DNA of 64,000 nt from Sphingorhabdus sp. Alg231-15. GTDB lineage: Bacteria; Pseudomonadota; Alphaproteobacteria; Sphingomonadales; Sphingomonadaceae. Below are positions 33,639 through 42,147 of the stretch, piece after piece; positions within the stretch are counted from its first letter, which is position 1, and every line of letters starts with the position of its first letter. Below the pieces are notes generated by a model that had not been told where the DNA came from, searched no databases, and was given only the letters and a program-made list of their open reading frames with translations. The stretch spans positions 1,426,001 through 1,490,000 of the forward strand of contig NZ_LT703001.1 in NCBI RefSeq assembly GCF_900149705.1. Reading direction: 5' to 3'. The translations under genes were made by a program, and so were the position numbers.

Positions 33639-34900
33639 GATGTTCGGGCGAGGCTATTCGCCAGATTAATGCGGAAAATACGGGCTGCGGGAATAAGTGC
33701 GGCAATGACGCCGATGAGCAATACGGCAGCGATGATACCAAGTTCAGCCGGGAGAAACTGTGCTGCGCTTAGTCCAAGATCACTGAGCGTCTGGAAACTG
33801 CGGCTGGCGAAAAAAAGCGCCACATGCGCGGTGGCAATTCCCAGGGTTGCTCCGGCAGCTGCCGTTATCAGTCCTTCTAGCAATATTGTTCCGAAAACCT
33901 GGGACTTGCTGGCTCCCATCACCCGCAAGAGCGCAAGGTCGCCCTCACGTGCGCGGGCCATGTTCAACAGCGCAATGAAAATCGCAAGGCCGCCTGTGGC
34001 TGCGAGTATCCAAGCGAAGATCCGAGCACCCTCTATCCCTGCACCAAATAGGTCGAGCAAGCGTGCCGTTTCCACCGCTGGCGTTGCAGCCTGCATTTCG
34101 GTCTGGCGGTTGATCATGGCGGGAATGCGGATAGCCCCAGCCGCGTTACGATAGCTCACCAATATGGCGGTCAGTTCGGGTTGTAGTTCCCCACGCGCGG
34201 ACAGCGCCTGATCATCCGTATCATGATCATGGCCGTGGTCGTGGTCATGTCCGGTTTTTTCCTGATTGTCATGATCATGTTCTATGCCGTGAACGTCCCA
34301 GACACTCTCCACCGAAGTCAGGATAAGGCGGTCGACGACGGTGCCCGTCGGGGCCAATATACCAACTGTTTTGAAGGGCGCGTGGTCATGCCCTTGCCCG
34401 TCCTGTTCTGCCGTTTCAAGGCCATGGCTACCGATAAACTGCTGTCCAAGCTGCGCACCGGTTGTTTTCGCTACCGCCGCACCTAAAACCGCATCCATTG
34501 GCTTTTCGAACATTTTGCCTTGTGCGATCTCGCTACCATAGAAAGTCGCATAGGATGCATCGGTTCCGATGATCCGATAGCCATCAAAATTATCTCCCAG
34601 TGCCAGAGGAATTGCCGCTTTCACCGCTGGGTCACTGCGCAGCATGTCAAGGCTGTCGAGCGGGATGTTGCCGGTCGGCTGGTCAATGTGAAAAATGCTT
34701 GAAAGAATGAGTTGTAGCGGCGAACCCTTCGCGCCCACGACCAGGTCAACACCTTGTGCATCACGATCCAGACGGTTGGAGAGCTGGTTGCCGAATTGCA
34801 CCAGAAGGACCAGCATGGCCACAGAAATGCCGAGTAACAGGATGTTGAGTGCAGTGGTTAGGCTGCGGTCGCGCAAATAGGCAAGAGCAAGTCCAAACAT
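33635..34900 (-). CDS. FtsX-like ABC permease with His-rich loop
   Basis: A 421-residue permease with one N-terminal helix, a large periplasmic domain and three C-terminal helices, FtsX/MacB topology. The periplasmic domain holds a strongly His/Asp-rich loop at about residues 207-234 (repeats of DHDHGHDHD), which points to divalent metal, above all zinc. The C-terminal region has ALLRVMGASKSQVFGTILLEG. It follows the ATPase gene by 3 bases and resembles the permease of Zrg-type zinc uptake clusters known from Vibrio and Shewanella. Confidence 0.87.
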   Translation of the reverse strand: MFGLALAYLRDRSLTTALNILLLGISVAMLVLLVQFGNQLSNRLDRDAQGVDLVVGAKGSPLQLILSSIFHIDQPTGNIPLDSLDMLRSDPAVKAAIPLALGDNFDGYRIIGTDASYATFYGSEIAQGKMFEKPMDAVLGAAVAKTTGAQLGQQFIGSHGLETAEQDGQGHDHAPFKTVGILAPTGTVVDRLILTSVESVWDVHGIEHDHDNQEKTGHDHDHGHDHDTDDQALSARGELQPELTAILVSYRNAAGAIRIPAMINRQTEMQAATPAVETARLLDLFGAGIEGARIFAWILAATGGLAIFIALLNMARAREGDLALLRVMGASKSQVFGTILLEGLITAAAGATLGIATAHVALFFASRSFQTLSDLGLSAAQFLPAELGIIAAVLLIGVIAALIPAARIFRINLANSLARTS

Positions 34901-34903
34901 GGT

Positions 34904-35557
34904 TCAGGCCGCTCTCAACAGATGTTCGGTTAGTGCAATCCGATTGGGGAATAGTGGAGTCAGCCGGTCATCGTGGGTGGCGATCAGCAGTGTGACACCA
35001 TAGTCCGCAGCACATTCCAGCAAGAGATCTGCAACCTGCCGGGCATTGGTTTCATCCAATGCAGAGGTGGGCTCATCGGCAATGAGCAATCGGGGACGGG
35101 CAACCAACGCTCTGGCAATTGCTGCCCGCTGCGCTTCGCCTTGACTCATCTGATGGGGTTTCGCTTTGGCGCGGTGCGTGAGACCTAACCTCTCCAGCAG
35201 AGCAGCGATCAAGGGTGCATCTGTGGTGCCACGCGACAGGCGCTGGGCCAGTAAAAGATTGGCTGACAAATCCAGTGCAGAAACCAACCGTAACGTCTGA
35301 AAGACAATTCCGATATGTTCGCGCCGGATTTTATCGCGACCGCTTTCGGAGATGGCTGCAATATCATGACCTGCCACTCTGATCGCACCTTTTTCCGGTG
35401 ACAACAGCCCGCAGATGAGATTGATGAGTGTTGTCTTGCCGGACCCTGAGGGACCTACAAGCAGATGATGATTCTGTTCTTCTATGGAGAAGTTAAAGCC
35501 GGAAAACAGGGGCTTTTCATTAACATGATAATGAAGATTCTCGATTTCAAGTAACAT
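34904..35557 (-). CDS. ABC transporter ATP-binding protein (metal uptake)
   Basis: A 217-residue ATPase. Walker A is GPSGSGKTT, signature is the degenerate MSQGEAQR (family consensus LSGGQ), Walker B is LLIADEPTSALD and the H-loop is LLIATHD. It fits a MacB/LolD-like NBD working with the adjacent permease. Four bases separate it from the upstream small exported protein gene, so all four genes share one transcript. Confidence 0.92.
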   Translation of the reverse strand: MLLEIENLHYHVNEKPLFSGFNFSIEEQNHHLLVGPSGSGKTTLINLICGLLSPEKGAIRVAGHDIAAISESGRDKIRREHIGIVFQTLRLVSALDLSANLLLAQRLSRGTTDAPLIAALLERLGLTHRAKAKPHQMSQGEAQRAAIARALVARPRLLIADEPTSALDETNARQVADLLLECAADYGVTLLIATHDDRLTPLFPNRIALTEHLLRAA

Positions 35558-35561
35558 GGTT

Positions 35562-35903
35562 TTAGTGAAACATCGCCCTGTCAGCAGCCGGATCGCTGGT
35601 TTTTCCCGATGTCAGATTTTGCGGTTCATCCGCTTTCTGCCTGTCGATCCACGTTTCTTCAGCAGGCTCTTCATCTGCACGCGGTTCATTTGCGGCCGGT
35701 GTTTTCGGCATTGGCGACATTTTTCTGCGTTGGTTGAGGCTGGCACCCCAAGAACTGCTATTGTCAGAGGGTACTGCTTGAAACGGATTGAACCGCTGCA
35801 TGCCAAATTCGCCATGAAAACTGCAAGCATGTACCGGTGTGCCAAAGCTCACTGTGGCCAGAGACAGAATCGCGATTGCACGGATGTTTTTGAGTTCGAT
35901 CAT
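35562..35903 (-). CDS. Small exported hypothetical, first gene of the metal-uptake operon
   Basis: A 113-residue protein with a signal peptide (IAILSLATVSFGTPVHA) and a short mature start CSFHGEFGMQRFNPF, then a low-complexity Pro/Glu/Asp-rich tail. The position corresponds to the periplasmic metal-binding component (DUF2796/ZrgA) in zinc clusters, but the sequence is much shorter and I do not recognise the family. Its start lies 3 bases from the 22-bp palindrome, i.e. the palindrome would cover the ribosome-site region or promoter of the whole operon. Confidence 0.65.
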   Translation of the reverse strand: MIELKNIRAIAILSLATVSFGTPVHACSFHGEFGMQRFNPFQAVPSDNSSSWGASLNQRRKMSPMPKTPAANEPRADEEPAEETWIDRQKADEPQNLTSGKTSDPAADRAMFH

Positions 35904-35905
35904 GA

Positions 35906-35927
35906 ATGTGATGATACATCATCTCAT
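35906..35927. promoter_or_regulatory. Candidate Zur/Fur box 1
   Basis: A 22-base imperfect palindrome whose arms agree at 9 of 11 positions, with core GATGATACATCATC. It shares the pattern ATGNNATGATACANCAT with a second site at 36795-36816. It lies directly upstream of the metal ABC operon, and the zur-like gene lies next to it, so binding by that regulator is the simplest reading. Confidence 0.6.
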
Positions 35928-35991
35928 ACGATTGTCCAAGTGTAATCTGATTGGATAGTGCCGATCCGATATTTCCAATCCAGTATCTTTA

Positions 35992-36384
35992 TCACTGGCG
36001 GCAATTCCGGCAGGTTCCGGTCATTTCAAGAAAAATCTGGCTAATCTGGAACCTGCGCTTATCGCAATGCCGTCCCAGTCCTGCAATTGCATCAGGACAT
36101 TCAAGCAACTCAAACTCACCACATTCGCGGCAAATGACTATCAAATCGGTTTTGGGAGATATTGCAACGAATGCATTTCGCGCCGTGATCCGTCTTGCCT
36201 TGCCGCTAGCGACAAGGCGTTCAAGAGCTCGGTACACCTGTGTCGTTGCAATCGGGGGTGTCATATTGGCTATCTGATATGCGCCAACGGGCCGCGTGCT
36301 GTTGTTGAGAACTTTCCAGACCTGTTCATCTATGACAAAGGCTTTCCGGCGCTCCAATTTCAAATTCCGCCATCGGCCACACAT
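35992..36384 (-). CDS. zur: Fur-family regulator, Zur-like
   Basis: A 130-residue Fur-superfamily repressor. The winged helix includes GAYQIANMTPPIATTQVYRALERL, and the structural zinc site is given by C85-x2-C88 and C125-x2-C128. The gene context (COG0523 GTPase, DUF1826, MerC, His-rich ABC permease) favours Zur over Fur or Mur. Its ATG lies inside the end of merC (25-base overlap), so the two are co-transcribed, which places zur under its own control through box 2. Confidence 0.85.
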   Translation of the reverse strand: MCGRWRNLKLERRKAFVIDEQVWKVLNNSTRPVGAYQIANMTPPIATTQVYRALERLVASGKARRITARNAFVAISPKTDLIVICRECGEFELLECPDAIAGLGRHCDKRRFQISQIFLEMTGTCRNCRQ

Positions 36385-36749
36385 CGTGCACGACGCTTCC
36401 AGTTATTGATATGGGCAAATGCGACAATGATAGCGCCAATACTGCTCAGGATAATTTCATCGTTATGATATTTCGCAGTAAGGGCGACTGTCATGGACAA
36501 AAGTCCCGCAGCGCCCACTGCCAGTGGGATGACCGACTTATGTTGGCAGGTACCATATGCAAGGACCGACAGGCTCAAAGGCAATGCCAACAAGACAATG
36601 TAAAGATGCACCGCTTCCGGTAATGCCAAGACGTTAGCTAATGCAGGAATGGCAGCCAAAAGCAGCGGAAGGCCTAAGCAATGGACAACACAAAGGCCTG
36701 ACAAGAGCACCGCCGAAGTTTCAAGCCGGTTCGTATGTTGTGGAGTCAC
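36360..36749 (-). CDS. MerC-domain membrane protein
   Basis: A 129-residue MerC-family inner-membrane protein with four hydrophobic segments. The first carries the metal-binding pair in LLSGLCVVHCLGLPLL (Cys20, Cys24), and a second Cys-His pair is in YGTCQHKS. The frame is open far upstream, inside the cobW gene, but GTG 36749 is preceded by AAGGA and begins the conserved region. MerC proteins import mercury in mer operons; outside them, zinc or other metals are likely cargoes. Confidence 0.8.
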   Translation of the reverse strand: MTPQHTNRLETSAVLLSGLCVVHCLGLPLLLAAIPALANVLALPEAVHLYIVLLALPLSLSVLAYGTCQHKSVIPLAVGAAGLLSMTVALTAKYHNDEIILSSIGAIIVAFAHINNWKRRARCVADGGI

Positions 36750-36794
36750 TTTTGTATTTTCCTTGCAGGCTTCACGGTTAGAAATTAAACATTT

Positions 36795-36816
36795 ATGATA
36801 TGATACAACATTACAT
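36795..36816. promoter_or_regulatory. Candidate Zur/Fur box 2
   Basis: A 22-base element sharing 16 positions with box 1 (common pattern ATGNNATGATACANCAT, then NNCAT). Its own symmetry is weaker (7 of 11). It lies between the divergent merC-zur and GTPase-DUF1826 units, so one site could control both directions. Confidence 0.58.
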
Positions 36817-36837
36817 GATTCGCAAGGACTCAGTTTT

Positions 36838-38073
36838 ATGATTTTTAATGCCAGCATGCGTCTACCCGTGACCGTCCTTTCCGGCTTTCTGGGAGCAGGC
36901 AAGACCACGCTATTGAACCACATTCTTGGTAACCGCGATGGCAAGCGGGTTGCGGTGATCGTGAATGATATGTCGGAAGTGAATATCGACGCCGATCTGG
37001 TGCGCGGCGGAGAGGCGGCTTTGTCGCGATCTGAAGAGACGCTGGTTGAAATGACCAATGGTTGCATTTGCTGCACGCTGCGTGATGATTTGCTGCTTGA
37101 GGTCCGCAAGCTATCTGAGGAAGGTCGCTTTGACTATCTCGTCATTGAAAGCACTGGCGTGTCCGAACCACTGCCGGTCGCAGCGACCTTTTCGTTTCGT
37201 GACGAGGAAGGACAATGTTTGGGCGATGCTGCCCGGCTCGATTGCATGGTCACTGTGGTCGATGCGGTCAACCTGATGAATGATTATTCCAGCCATGATT
37301 TCCTGGCTGACAGAGGCGAAACCGCCGGTGAGGGTGATGACCGCCGTCTGGTAAGCCTGTTGGTTGAGCAGATTGAATTTGCCGATGTTGTCATCGTCAA
37401 CAAGGCGAGCGATGTATCTATCGAACAACTGGCTGTGGTAAAACAGGTTGTCGCTTCTCTAAATGCAGATGCCCGGATTATCGATGCGGATTACGCCAAG
37501 GTCGATCTTGATCAGATTCTCGACACCGGACTGTTTGATGACGAGAAGGCCGAAACCCATCCACTTTGGGCAAAAGAGCTGTTCGATTATGCCAGCCACC
37601 GTCCGGAGACAGAGGAATATGGCGTAGAGAGTTTTGTCTATCGCGCCCGCCGTCCGTTCGATCCCAAGCGCTTTTATGATTTCCTGACCCAAAACGGTCT
37701 CGATAGCGTTATCCGTGCCAAGGGGCATTTCTGGCTTGCCACTCGCCCCGACTATCTGGGCGAGCTGGCCGTGGCTGGCAGCCAAACCATCACCTCTCGC
37801 ATGGGCCGCTGGTGGGCAGCGGTGCCGAAAAATCGTTGGCCAGATGACGGCAGCTTTGAACATTTTGTCATGCGCCACTGGGATCCCACATGGGGCGACC
37901 GGCGGCAGGAACTAGTGTTCATTGGTATCAGCATGGACGAGGCGCGCATCCGCCGCGAGCTCGACGCCTGTCTGGTCGAAGTTGATGCCTTTACCCCAGA
38001 GCAATGGGCAACACTTGCCGATCCCTTCCCTGCATGGGAAGCCCCTCAACCGATGTTGGAGTCAGCTGAATGA
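36838..38073 (+). CDS. COG0523 (CobW/ZigA-type) GTP-binding metallochaperone
   Basis: A 411-residue G3E GTPase. Walker A is GFLGAGKTT at residues 16-24, the metal motif C75-x-C77-C78 lies in NGCICCTLR, Walker B region is [11 protein letters not shown], and VIVNKASD gives guanine specificity. The C-terminal CobW_C domain is complete. Under zinc limitation such proteins (ZigA, ZagA) deliver zinc to essential enzymes. AAGGA lies about 10 bases before ATG 36838; ATG 36856 also precedes the core. It is followed by DUF1826 with a 4-base overlap. Confidence 0.92.
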   Translation: MIFNASMRLPVTVLSGFLGAGKTTLLNHILGNRDGKRVAVIVNDMSEVNIDADLVRGGEAALSRSEETLVEMTNGCICCTLRDDLLLEVRKLSEEGRFDYLVIESTGVSEPLPVAATFSFRDEEGQCLGDAARLDCMVTVVDAVNLMNDYSSHDFLADRGETAGEGDDRRLVSLLVEQIEFADVVIVNKASDVSIEQLAVVKQVVASLNADARIIDADYAKVDLDQILDTGLFDDEKAETHPLWAKELFDYASHRPETEEYGVESFVYRARRPFDPKRFYDFLTQNGLDSVIRAKGHFWLATRPDYLGELAVAGSQTITSRMGRWWAAVPKNRWPDDGSFEHFVMRHWDPTWGDRRQELVFIGISMDEARIRRELDACLVEVDAFTPEQWATLADPFPAWEAPQPMLESAE

Positions 38074-38687
38074 GCGTGGATATAAAAGAGCGTTCGATCG
38101 CGCTCATTGCGGGCAATGCAGAAGCCCTGAATGCGATCCGGGACGAAGGCACAGCAATTGCCATTTGGGAACGATCAACACCACCCGGACTGTCGGCGCT
38201 TAACCTGGATGGCATATTCGACGTCCGTTTTACCGCAGATGTCGAAAAGCTGTCGACCACCCTAGATGACGCTCTTGACGATGCAGGCCATGAAAGAGGC
38301 GATGCTCGGAACATATTGCACAAAGATGTTCTGGCGCTCGCCAACCGCTTCGCCAAGGTGATGCGGAGCGAGTTTGTCGAAGTCCGGCTGGAGCATGTCA
38401 CCACAAATGCCTGCAGGAAATTTCACGCAGATTATGTCACAGCGCGGCTGATCACCACCTATTTGGGGCAAGGCACGCAATGGTTAGATGGTGATGATGC
38501 AGCCGATTGTGATTGTGGTGATCCCCATAATATACAGCAGATGCGAGCGGGCGATGTTGCCCTGTTCAAGGGCCGTCTCTGGTCACAAGACACCCCCGCT
38601 ATCCATCGCTCCCCGCCGATAGAAGGCACTGGCGAAGAGCGGCTGATGCTGGTTATAAACCCAGTTCAGCGAAGTAGGGCTGTTTAA
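38070..38687 (+). CDS. DUF1826 protein
   Basis: A 205-residue protein of the DUF1826 family, which regularly sits beside Zur-controlled COG0523 genes. The C-terminal half has [20 protein letters not shown] and [11 protein letters not shown], resembling a cupin-like or Fe(II)/2OG fold with a His-x-Asp pair, and a DCDCGD cluster that could bind metal. The reaction is unknown. Translationally coupled to the GTPase (ATGA overlap). Confidence 0.85.
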   Translation: MSVDIKERSIALIAGNAEALNAIRDEGTAIAIWERSTPPGLSALNLDGIFDVRFTADVEKLSTTLDDALDDAGHERGDARNILHKDVLALANRFAKVMRSEFVEVRLEHVTTNACRKFHADYVTARLITTYLGQGTQWLDGDDAADCDCGDPHNIQQMRAGDVALFKGRLWSQDTPAIHRSPPIEGTGEERLMLVINPVQRSRAV

Positions 38688-38903
38688 CATTAATCCAGAT
38701 CACCAAAGAGAAATAAATTCTGCTGTTTGTTAGAACGGTAATTCGCCGCAATTGCCTTCAATATCATCACCCGCAAAGGCCGCTTTCACAAATGGCAACA
38801 TGTCAGCGGTTGAACCGGGCACGACGGCGCGGGAAAGCTAACCTGCCCTGTTCTGGACCAACCGACCCGCGAATGCTAAGTGTCTGGTGAGGGAGGAAAT
38901 CTC

Positions 38904-39284
38904 ATGAGAATTGCCGGACTGGTTATCGTTGCGCTCATTGCGTTGCTCCATTTTTATATCGCCTGGTTCGAGATTTTCGCATGGACGACCAGAGGTCCGG
39001 AAATATTCACATCCATTTCTGCCGACTTGTTTGAGCCAACCAAGGTTTTGGCCGCCAACCAAGGCATTTACAACGCCTTTCTTGCGGCCGGGCTGACATG
39101 GTCATTGTTGATCAAAGATGCAAAATGGAAGATCAATATTGCCGTCTGCTTCCTGCTATTCGTGGCCACTGCGGGCGTCTTTGGTGCGGCCACGGCTGAT
39201 TTCAAAATATTCTATGTTCAGACAGTCCCCGCCGCTGCGGCATTGATTTTGCTTTTGCTGTCGAGACGTTCGGCAAAGAGCTGA
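38904..39284 (+). CDS. DUF1304 membrane protein
   Basis: About 126 residues with four hydrophobic segments. The first has LLHFYIAWFEIFAW, followed by NQGIYNAFLAAGLTWSLL, both typical of the DUF1304 family of small integral membrane proteins of unknown function. ATG 38904 is preferred over 38880 because GGAGG precedes it at normal distance. Confidence 0.85.
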   Translation: MRIAGLVIVALIALLHFYIAWFEIFAWTTRGPEIFTSISADLFEPTKVLAANQGIYNAFLAAGLTWSLLIKDAKWKINIAVCFLLFVATAGVFGAATADFKIFYVQTVPAAAALILLLLSRRSAKS

Positions 39285-39295
39285 TCAGTCGTCAA

Positions 39296-39347
39296 ACGGC
39301 TGGTTCATACGGATGGTTCACACGGCTAGGTCACACTGGCGGTTCAC
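39296..39347. repeat. Four tandem 13-nt repeats
   Basis: Four back-to-back 13-base units start at 39296, 39309, 39322 and 39335: ACGGCTGGTTCAT, ACGGATGGTTCAC, ACGGCTAGGTCAC and ACTGGCGGTTCAC. They lie immediately after the DUF1304 gene. Related bits (CTGGTTCACAT, CGGCTAGGCC) recur near 39720-39780. Confidence 0.75.
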
Positions 39348-40252
39348 ATAAGCTGGGCCACCCATATAGACTCCTTTCCTACATATATCCATATAGGTTA
39401 TAGATCTTCTTCTAACGTACCTATTTAGCCCCATCACGACGATGTGGTCCTCTGCCGATGATAGTTGCGAGCGGAGATGGAAAAGGAAGATGATGATGAC
39501 ATATGATGAAAAATTTCCGAAAAATATCAATGGGAGTATCGCGCGGGAGGTGATTGGTGACGAACAATCCCCTGCCCACTGCGCGTCACGATGGCTGGAC
39601 AGCAGAGGTGCGCGTTAAGTATCTCGAGGCGCTCGCCAATTGCGGGAACATCCGAACGGCGGTGGCCTTTGTGCAGCGCTCACGGACATCCGCCTAAAAT
39701 CTAAAACAACGCATAGGGACTGGTTCACATCGTCAACTTCGCACCGGCTTGGCCATCAACCGGCTTTCAACGGCTAGGCCGAAGCAAAACATGATTTCAG
39801 GATAGCGGAGAAATCGGAGAGAGCCCGACGGCTGGGTCGCAGATGCCGCCGGACTCCCGATATTTACGGTGCCCTCGCGTGAAGCTTAAGCCGCCGTAAA
39901 CCCTGTTATCGCGGAAAAGGATAAAATAACTGTGATCAGGCTCACTGGGGATGATTTTATGTGAAAAAGGAAGAACGTCGCGGTGATCGTGACACTAGCC
40001 CCCCCTTCCAAGAAGCCCGATGGAGGGTCGCAGAACCATCGGACTTCCGGAGGTTACCCATATGAGGGATCCCAAAGGGAAGTGCGATGTCGCCGCCCCC
40101 CGCAATATGTTGCGAAATAAGCGACATCGCCTGATTGTGGTAGCGGAAGATATTTCACAATATTGTGATGAGGATCACTGAATGGGAAATATGTTATACT
40201 GATCAGGAAAATAGCTGAAAAACCGGAACAAAAACCAGCATAAAGGACGAAC
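39348..40252. other. Gene-poor stretch with a phage-like remnant
   Basis: About 900 bases with no full gene. It holds the 46-codon remnant at 39557, scattered relatives of the GGTTCAC repeat near 39720-39780, a perfect 10-base inverted repeat (GCGATGTCGC at 40084-40093 and its complement at 40121-40130), and no promoter I can name apart from the AAGGA before the DUF1353 gene. It looks like decayed accessory DNA. Confidence 0.5.
39557..39697 (+). pseudogene. Truncated HTH/terminase-like N-terminal fragment
   Basis: A 46-codon frame starting GTG with GGGAGG 6 bases ahead. Its sequence (HDGWTAEVRVKYLEALANCG, then VAFVQRSRTSA and stop) matches the N-terminal helix-turn-helix part of a phage-associated/terminase-small-subunit-like family common in sphingomonads, where DGWTPERQ..FLEALAETG is usual. 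The intact proteins go on for over 100 residues; here a stop ends it at the recognition helix. Most likely a decayed gene, though a tiny expressed protein is possible. Confidence 0.5.
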
Positions 40253-40843
40253 ATGGCACATTATACCGGACGGCCACGCTTTGAATGGGATGAGGATGGG
40301 CGGATCATGACGCTGCTCAATCGCTTTGCCTTTATCGACGATGCGCAGCTGGTGTGGAGCGTGCCTGCCATGACGCGGGTTAACGGGGCATCGATACCGC
40401 AATTTGCCTGGTCGATCCTCGGCAGTCCATTTGTCGGCCGGTATCGCAAGGCATCCGTAGTGCACGACTGGTATTGCGATGTCCGCACGCGGGGATGGAA
40501 GGCAACGCACCGGATGTTCTACGAAGCAATGCGCACCTCAAAGGTCAGCGGAGCAAAGGCACGGATCATGTATGCTGCAGTCTATTATGCCGGGCCGCGC
40601 TGGGACGTTGCAGCAGCCTATAACGCCGAGCTGGCCGAAACTATGTTGCCAGAAGCCTATAGCAGCCTGAAACAGATGGAGCCGGCGGAAATACCCGAGG
40701 CGCAGCCCGACCTGACTCTCTGGCATCGGCGCGAAACCGACCCGGTGGCGTTTGAGGCAATGTGCGATGATTTCGCCAAAAAATGCGCGACCGTCACCGA
40801 TGTCGAGGCCATGATCGAGGAGCAATTGGGCGCCACCGAATGA
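40253..40843 (+). CDS. DUF1353 protein (phage-related)
   Basis: A 196-residue protein with the DUF1353 core: VPAMTRVNGASIPQFAWSIL, then RKASVVHDWYCDVRTRGW and ATHRMFYEAM. The family is common in phages and prophages and in bacterial genomes next to phage debris; its function is not established. The C-terminal 60 residues form an acidic extension. Good AAGGA ribosome site. With the terminase-like remnant just upstream it suggests an old phage insertion. Confidence 0.8.
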   Translation: MAHYTGRPRFEWDEDGRIMTLLNRFAFIDDAQLVWSVPAMTRVNGASIPQFAWSILGSPFVGRYRKASVVHDWYCDVRTRGWKATHRMFYEAMRTSKVSGAKARIMYAAVYYAGPRWDVAAAYNAELAETMLPEAYSSLKQMEPAEIPEAQPDLTLWHRRETDPVAFEAMCDDFAKKCATVTDVEAMIEEQLGATE

Positions 40844-40864
40844 CCAAGGCCGTTACCGTTGCTA

Positions 40865-41761
40865 TTACACCGTGCGCTTGGCGCGGTCCTTCTTGTTCTG
40901 GCCCTCAATCGCCTGGCGTGCCGCCTGCCATTGTTCGTCGCCCCATGCGGTCAGGGCAGAGAAATTGCCGCCGGTTGCGTTATAGGCGCCGCCATCGATC
41001 GCAATGGTCTGTCCGGTCAGATATTGTGATCCCGGCCCCATCAGATAGGCGGCAAGATTCACCAGTTCGTCCATCTCGCCGACACGGCCCATCGGGACGC
41101 TGCTGCTCATCTTATCCTGATCACCTTTGCTCGGTGCGAGCCGGTTGGACATGCCTTCGGTCGGGAAAGCCCCTGGCGCAATGGCGTTCAGACGCAAACC
41201 ATAGCGCGCCCATTCGGTGGCCAGGCTCTGCGTCATGACGTTGATACCGGCCTTGGACATGGCCGACGGGACCGTGAACGGCCCGCCATTCCAGACCCAG
41301 GTGGTCAGGATGGAAAGAACGCTGCCCTGATCACCAGCCGCGATCCAGCGCTTGCCTATGTCATGGGTCATATAGAATGTACCGTGGAAGACGATATTGG
41401 CAATCGCGTCAAAGCCGCGCACCGATAAATCCTCGGTGCGCGAAATGAAATTGCCGGCCGCATTATTGACCAGCCCGGTTAGCGGGCCATGCTGCGACCA
41501 GATCAGGTCGTTCATTTCGCTGATCATCTCCGCGTTACGGATATCACAGGGATGTGGAACCACCGTACCGCCATGTTTTTTGACTAGCTCTTCGGCCGTC
41601 GCTTTGCACACATCGCCGCGGCGACCACAAATATGGACTTCAGCGCCAAGCTTCAGGAAACCCTCGGCCATTTCCTTGCCCAGGCCGGTGCCACCACCAG
41701 TGATCAATATACGTTCACCCTTCATCAGGGCTTCGCGAAACATGAGTTTTGAAATATCCAT
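40865..41761 (-). CDS. SDR family oxidoreductase (enoyl-CoA reductase-like)
   Basis: About 298 residues. NAD(P) motif TGGGTGLGKEMAEG, NNAAG in LVNNAAGNF, and an active-site area in which Ser/Tyr are replaced or shifted (TVPSAMSKAGIN: the usual YxxxK reads SAMSK), as in peroxisomal 2,4-dienoyl-CoA and trans-2-enoyl-CoA reductase-like SDRs. It should reduce an acyl-CoA intermediate. ATG 41761 is chosen with AGGACA ahead; 41800 is an in-frame alternative. Confidence 0.88.
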   Translation of the reverse strand: MDISKLMFREALMKGERILITGGGTGLGKEMAEGFLKLGAEVHICGRRGDVCKATAEELVKKHGGTVVPHPCDIRNAEMISEMNDLIWSQHGPLTGLVNNAAGNFISRTEDLSVRGFDAIANIVFHGTFYMTHDIGKRWIAAGDQGSVLSILTTWVWNGGPFTVPSAMSKAGINVMTQSLATEWARYGLRLNAIAPGAFPTEGMSNRLAPSKGDQDKMSSSVPMGRVGEMDELVNLAAYLMGPGSQYLTGQTIAIDGGAYNATGGNFSALTAWGDEQWQAARQAIEGQNKKDRAKRTV

Positions 41762-41897
41762 ATTGTCCTGTCCTAGATTAGCGGTTGCGGCATATTTCAT
41801 GCCTTTCCAGCCTGTAAGCGATACCAGCTACGCGGCGGAAAGGAAAATATGGTTGAAAGGACCTATCAAAAAGAACGGGATCATCACAAACCGTGTC

Positions 41898-41972
41898 AAG
41901 GCGGGCTGGATGAAGGCGGGCTGGGTGAAGGTGGGCTGGATAAAGGCGAGCCGAATCAAGGTGGGACAGCCG
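41898..41972. repeat. Five tandem 15-nt repeats
   Basis: Units of 15 bases begin at 41898, 41913, 41928, 41943 and 41958, each opening AAGG and reading AAGGCGGGCTGGATG in the first copy; the last two are diverged. They would code a pentapeptide repeat Lys-x-Gly-Trp-x in one frame, but no supported gene contains them. Confidence 0.7.
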
Positions 41973-42008
41973 CTCCGCGCTGCAGGTTACGGCCGGAATA
42001 GAGCACGC

Positions 42009-42056
42009 AAAAAAAATGGGAGCCGGTCGCCGAACAAGTTCGGTTCACGGCTCCCA
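42009..42056 (-). terminator. Rho-independent terminator (minus strand)
   Basis: TGGGAGCCG and CGGCTCCCA form a 9-base stem, with an inner perfect CCGAAC-aa-GTTCGG hairpin, followed on the minus strand by eight T residues. It would end leftward transcripts coming from the 42.1-42.7 kb region. Confidence 0.7.
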
Positions 42057-42147
42057 CTGCGCCTGATTGGGGATGCTGTCCTCTTGCGATTTCAACGTCC
42101 GCTTGTCCGGCGTCCGGTTTCCGGGCCAATACCGTTATGGTTTTCGG

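Noticed and set aside
38730-38820. Short minus-strand frame ending in a plausible-looking C-terminal peptide
   Set aside because: About 34 codons with no start context; could be the tail of a decayed gene, but nothing identifies it.
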